A stretch of DNA of 64,000 bases from Styela clava (lineage: Eukaryota > Chordata > Ascidiacea > Stolidobranchia > Styelidae), in the NCBI RefSeq assembly GCF_964204865.1, contig NC_135260.1, positions 1,922,001 through 1,986,000 of the forward strand, written 5' to 3'. The notes beneath the pieces were generated by a model. That model was not told the DNA's origin, did not search any database, and saw only the letters and a program-made list of their open reading frames with translations. The position numbers and the translations under genes are program-made. This document shows positions 62,045 to 64,000 of this stretch, piece after piece (position 1 is the stretch's first letter; the number at the start of each line of letters is the position of its first letter).

Positions 62045-62110
62045 CAGGGATGGCCAATTCGAATAATGTATTCGAATATCTCGTCATTCGAATATCGGAA
62101 TTCACGTTCA
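62045..62110. mobile_element. hAT-like terminus interrupting the LINE remnant
   Basis: cagggatggccaattcgaat followed by repeated attcgaata motifs is the kind of terminus seen in animal hAT elements that begin cagggatgggcaa. The matching inverted end was not found in the window. It lies exactly where the LINE-like reading stops, which supports an insertion there. Confidence 0.5.
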
Positions 62111-62850
62111 TAAGAATATCGGATATTTGTCTGACGTCACACATTTTCGACGCCGCTTTCTAGACGTTTCCGTTGAATGAAAACATTCTCGTTAGAAACT
62201 TGCGCGTGATTGTTTTCATCACTTATCAGCGTAACGTGTTATTTAGGCCCGTAAACGCCTTCACGATTGTGTTATTTTCTCTAAAACGAAAATTTTCAAC
62301 AAATTTGTTCCACGATAACGATAACATTTATTTTATTTTTGTACGCGCACGGAATTGTGAATCTGGTAAATACGTTCATCGGCGGCGAGTTTCTAAAGAC
62401 AACGCAACTTTTTGATTGAAAAGCGGCAATTTAAAATACTGAAAATAAAACCGTAAACAACATAAATTTTATTGAGGCCCGCGAAAATTTAAAAAACCAT
62501 TTTCTAGGCAGTGAAAATCGCAAAATTTCGTGTGCCTCTGGCACACATTATGTATGGTCGGCGTTTAGAAACATATCGTCACTAATTGAGGGCGGGATTT
62601 GCCTGATTATCCACTACTTTAAATTGCCGTCGAATATTTTCGTGTAAACACGATACAAGGTTTGAAACGCGACTTTTTCCCTGGTTGTGAGGTTGTATAT
62701 AATATAATTAATCTAAAGTATATTCATTCAATTTTATTGTGATGAAATAAATTTTACTCTGAGCATTTCGATCGAGCGGAGTCACTGTTAACAAGTACAT
62801 CTAAATAATTGCCGAATTCGCAAAATACGGATCTGAACATTATTTAATCG
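62111..62850. other. flank, possibly interior of the hAT-like element, no gene recognised
   Basis: An 80-codon ORF (62173-62415) has no recognisable motif. Runs such as gtgcctctggcacac are short palindromes. I cannot support a transposase or host gene here. Confidence 0.4.
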
Positions 62851-63082
62851 GGCAGTTTACCACACGTTTTTATTCCTATGATCGCAGACTGCAATGGTAT
62901 ATAAGAGTGGTGAGGATTTCATTTTGTCGACGCAACCGCAGGTTAAATTGAAGACCATTAAATAATAAGAGCAAGACATTTCAAATATGCCCGTGTCGGT
63001 CACGAATTCATTACTTTGCACAACAGAAAAATATATCCTAAGTGATTCAAGAGTCTTGCTGCACACTAACACAAATATATTT

Positions 63083-63131
63083 CTGTAACGTTTCGTCTGA
63101 CCAAGGTCAGACTTCTTCAGACATACATAAT
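63083..63131 (-). ncRNA. hammerhead-ribozyme-like core of a Penelope-like element
   Basis: On the minus strand: CTGAAGA (63120-63114) fits the conserved CUGANGA; then A; then a perfect 8-bp stem GTCTGACC-TT-GGTCAGAC (63112-63095); then GAAA (63094-63091) and CGTTACAG. This is the order of a type I hammerhead core: CUGANGA, stem II, GAAA, stem III. Stem III would be only AC/GU with no loop, and stem I pairing to the upstream tatgtatgt is imperfect. Very short stem III is known for hammerheads in Penelope-like elements. It lies about 365 bp 3' of the GIY-YIG ORF on the same strand. Activity not established. Confidence 0.6.
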
Positions 63132-63495
63132 TCAACTACAACACGAAAAGCAGTTACATGCATATTTAAACAATCATAGTAGAATTATAGGAGTCACGCA
63201 TGTTAAATAATCAATAAAATCTGTGAATTTCTTGATTAAATAACAGCGGGTGGCCGAAATAAGTGTCATTGATGAGATCTCTCTCTTTGTTTTATATTTA
63301 GCAATTGAAGTCCAAATTATACAATGGTGTTTTATTTCTCAGTATTGTATAATGCAGACCAGAAAAGTTGTCTGTGTGTCAAATGTAATATAGTGATATT
63401 TTGTCTGTTATTAGCATATCTGGCCATGCATGATCCAATTCTGAGAAAAAAATATATTAGGTACAAGAATTGATTAAAACAATGAATGAAAATAT
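63132..63495 (-). mobile_element. probable 3' untranslated part of the Penelope-like element
   Basis: AT-rich sequence between the GIY-YIG ORF stop and the hammerhead-like core, in the orientation expected for the element's 3' region. No ORF of note. The 3' limit of the element is not defined. Confidence 0.45.
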
Positions 63496-64000
63496 CTAAA
63501 CTTCCTTAATATTCATCCCTTGTGGCTCGTGTGTCCCGAAAAGATGAATGTAATGGGATTCCTTGTTCTTTCGATAAATGTGGTCATGAAATAGTTTTTC
63601 AATGCCAATGACACTCAAATCTTTAAGTGAATGTCCCGGTTGACTGAAATGGGCGCCAACAACCAGATCTTTGTTTTGGGTTTTTATACTTCTAATATGC
63701 TCAGTTATTCGGTATTTTAAATGTCTTCCCGTTTCTCCTATGTATTGCATGCCACACTTTTTGCAGCTTATCAGGTAGATTACATTTTCCGAGTTGCATG
63801 TAACTTTTTGACGAATCCTTATTTCTGCTGTCTTTTGTTTGTTTGTTGCAATTTTCCTTTCTTCGGAATATTGGCAGGTACTGCACGATTTTCTGCCACA
63901 TTTGAAAAAGCCTGGATTCTTTTTAACGGGAGTTTCTGGTTTCAATTTTGCTCTGACTAATTTGTCCCTTAGTGTGGGGCATTTACGATAGGCTAATCTT
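63496..64000 (-). CDS. Penelope-like retroelement polyprotein, C-terminal GIY-YIG endonuclease (partial)
   Basis: The minus-strand frame is open through the window edge, so the N-terminal part with the reverse transcriptase lies beyond 64,000. The visible end contains AYRKCPTLRDKLVRAKLKP, then a cysteine cluster KCGRKSCSTC, then the GIY-YIG endonuclease region (VIYLISC, CxxC, QYIGETGR, RITEH), then GAHF...GH and a GIEKL-like tail. In Penelope-like elements this domain nicks target DNA for target-primed reverse transcription. About 168 codons are visible, with no frameshift in view; the stop is at 63496-63498. A start codon within the window is not implied. It is a mobile-element gene, not a host gene; whether the full copy is intact cannot be judged. 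Confidence 0.85.
   Translation of the reverse strand, partial: RLAYRKCPTLRDKLVRAKLKPETPVKKNPGFFKCGRKSCSTCQYSEERKIATNKQKTAEIRIRQKVTCNSENVIYLISCKKCGMQYIGETGRHLKYRITEHIRSIKTQNKDLVVGAHFSQPGHSLKDLSVIGIEKLFHDHIYRKNKESHYIHLFGTHEPQGMNIKEV

Noticed and set aside
61812-62144. 110-codon minus-strand ORF taken as one gene
   Set aside because: Its N-terminal part lies in the hAT-like terminus and its C-terminal part in a frameshifted LINE remnant; it is a chance fusion.
62857-63135. 92-codon minus-strand ORF containing SLKKSDLG-like sequence
   Set aside because: The apparent peptide is the translation of the hammerhead-like region of the Penelope-like element; the rest has no motif.

Overview
This is eukaryotic, animal-type nuclear DNA dominated by one structure: a head-to-tail array of 36 5S rRNA genes, all on the + strand, filling about 1-57,700. 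The right-hand 6.3 kb is AT-rich, gene-poor flanking DNA built from transposon pieces. The 5S sequence (5' gcctacgaccat, internal gttagtacttg, 3' gtgccgtaggc followed by a T run) is metazoan in type. I cannot place it to phylum from sequence alone; parts such as gttgaataca and aagcaacgtc look more like early-branching invertebrates than vertebrates, but that is only an impression. No convincing host protein-coding gene is present. The many 60-80 codon ORFs in the array are chance ORFs copied with the spacer.

Array layout. Block I (1 to about 8,480) has spacers giving periods of 1,198-1,581 bp. It includes two adjacent units carrying the same retroposon-like insertion (3741-3984, 5311-5565). 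Block II (about 8,480-55,412) mixes short units (S, 1,291-1,322 bp) and long units (L, 1,881-1,909 bp). Each L unit carries an extra segment of about 590 bp that contains a badly decayed second 5S gene (15 relics). Superimposed on this is a higher-order repeat: a 12,237-bp block of eight units is present twice in tandem (about 16.4-28.7 and 28.7-40.9 kb), and a later stretch is repeated at an offset of 5,115 bp. Block III (55,413 to about 57,715) is the decaying edge. It has no further 5S gene, divergence rises, and it ends with a 0.5-kb piece of unit in inverted orientation.

The 5S pool is heterogeneous. Twenty-one copies are 120 nt. Fifteen are 110 nt, because 10 bp are missing between the two copies of cgatctcg; this removes what should be loop C. 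Five of the 120-nt copies also have a G-to-A change that breaks a pair in helix I. The short 5S allele normally travels with a linked set of spacer markers, and two units are reciprocal recombinants. Every unit has a TATA-like aaatataaat about 30 bp upstream, a hyphenated palindrome just before it, and a T4 terminator, as expected for RNA polymerase III. Spacers also carry a minus-strand tRNA-like segment (probable fossil SINE) and a conserved 9-bp inverted repeat.

Right flank (57.7-64 kb). It contains ends of two hAT-like elements (about 58.12-58.29 kb) and an AT-rich tandem repeat (58,621-59,043). A 1,185-bp non-autonomous hAT element has a perfect 8-bp target duplication (59,684-60,868), and a 236-bp fold-back MITE follows (61,160-61,395). 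A LINE reverse-transcriptase C-terminal remnant (61,779-62,044, minus) is interrupted by another hAT-like end (62,045). At the window edge is the 3' part of a Penelope-like retroelement on the minus strand: a GIY-YIG endonuclease ORF (63,496 to beyond 64,000), with a hammerhead-ribozyme-like core downstream of it (about 63,083-63,120).
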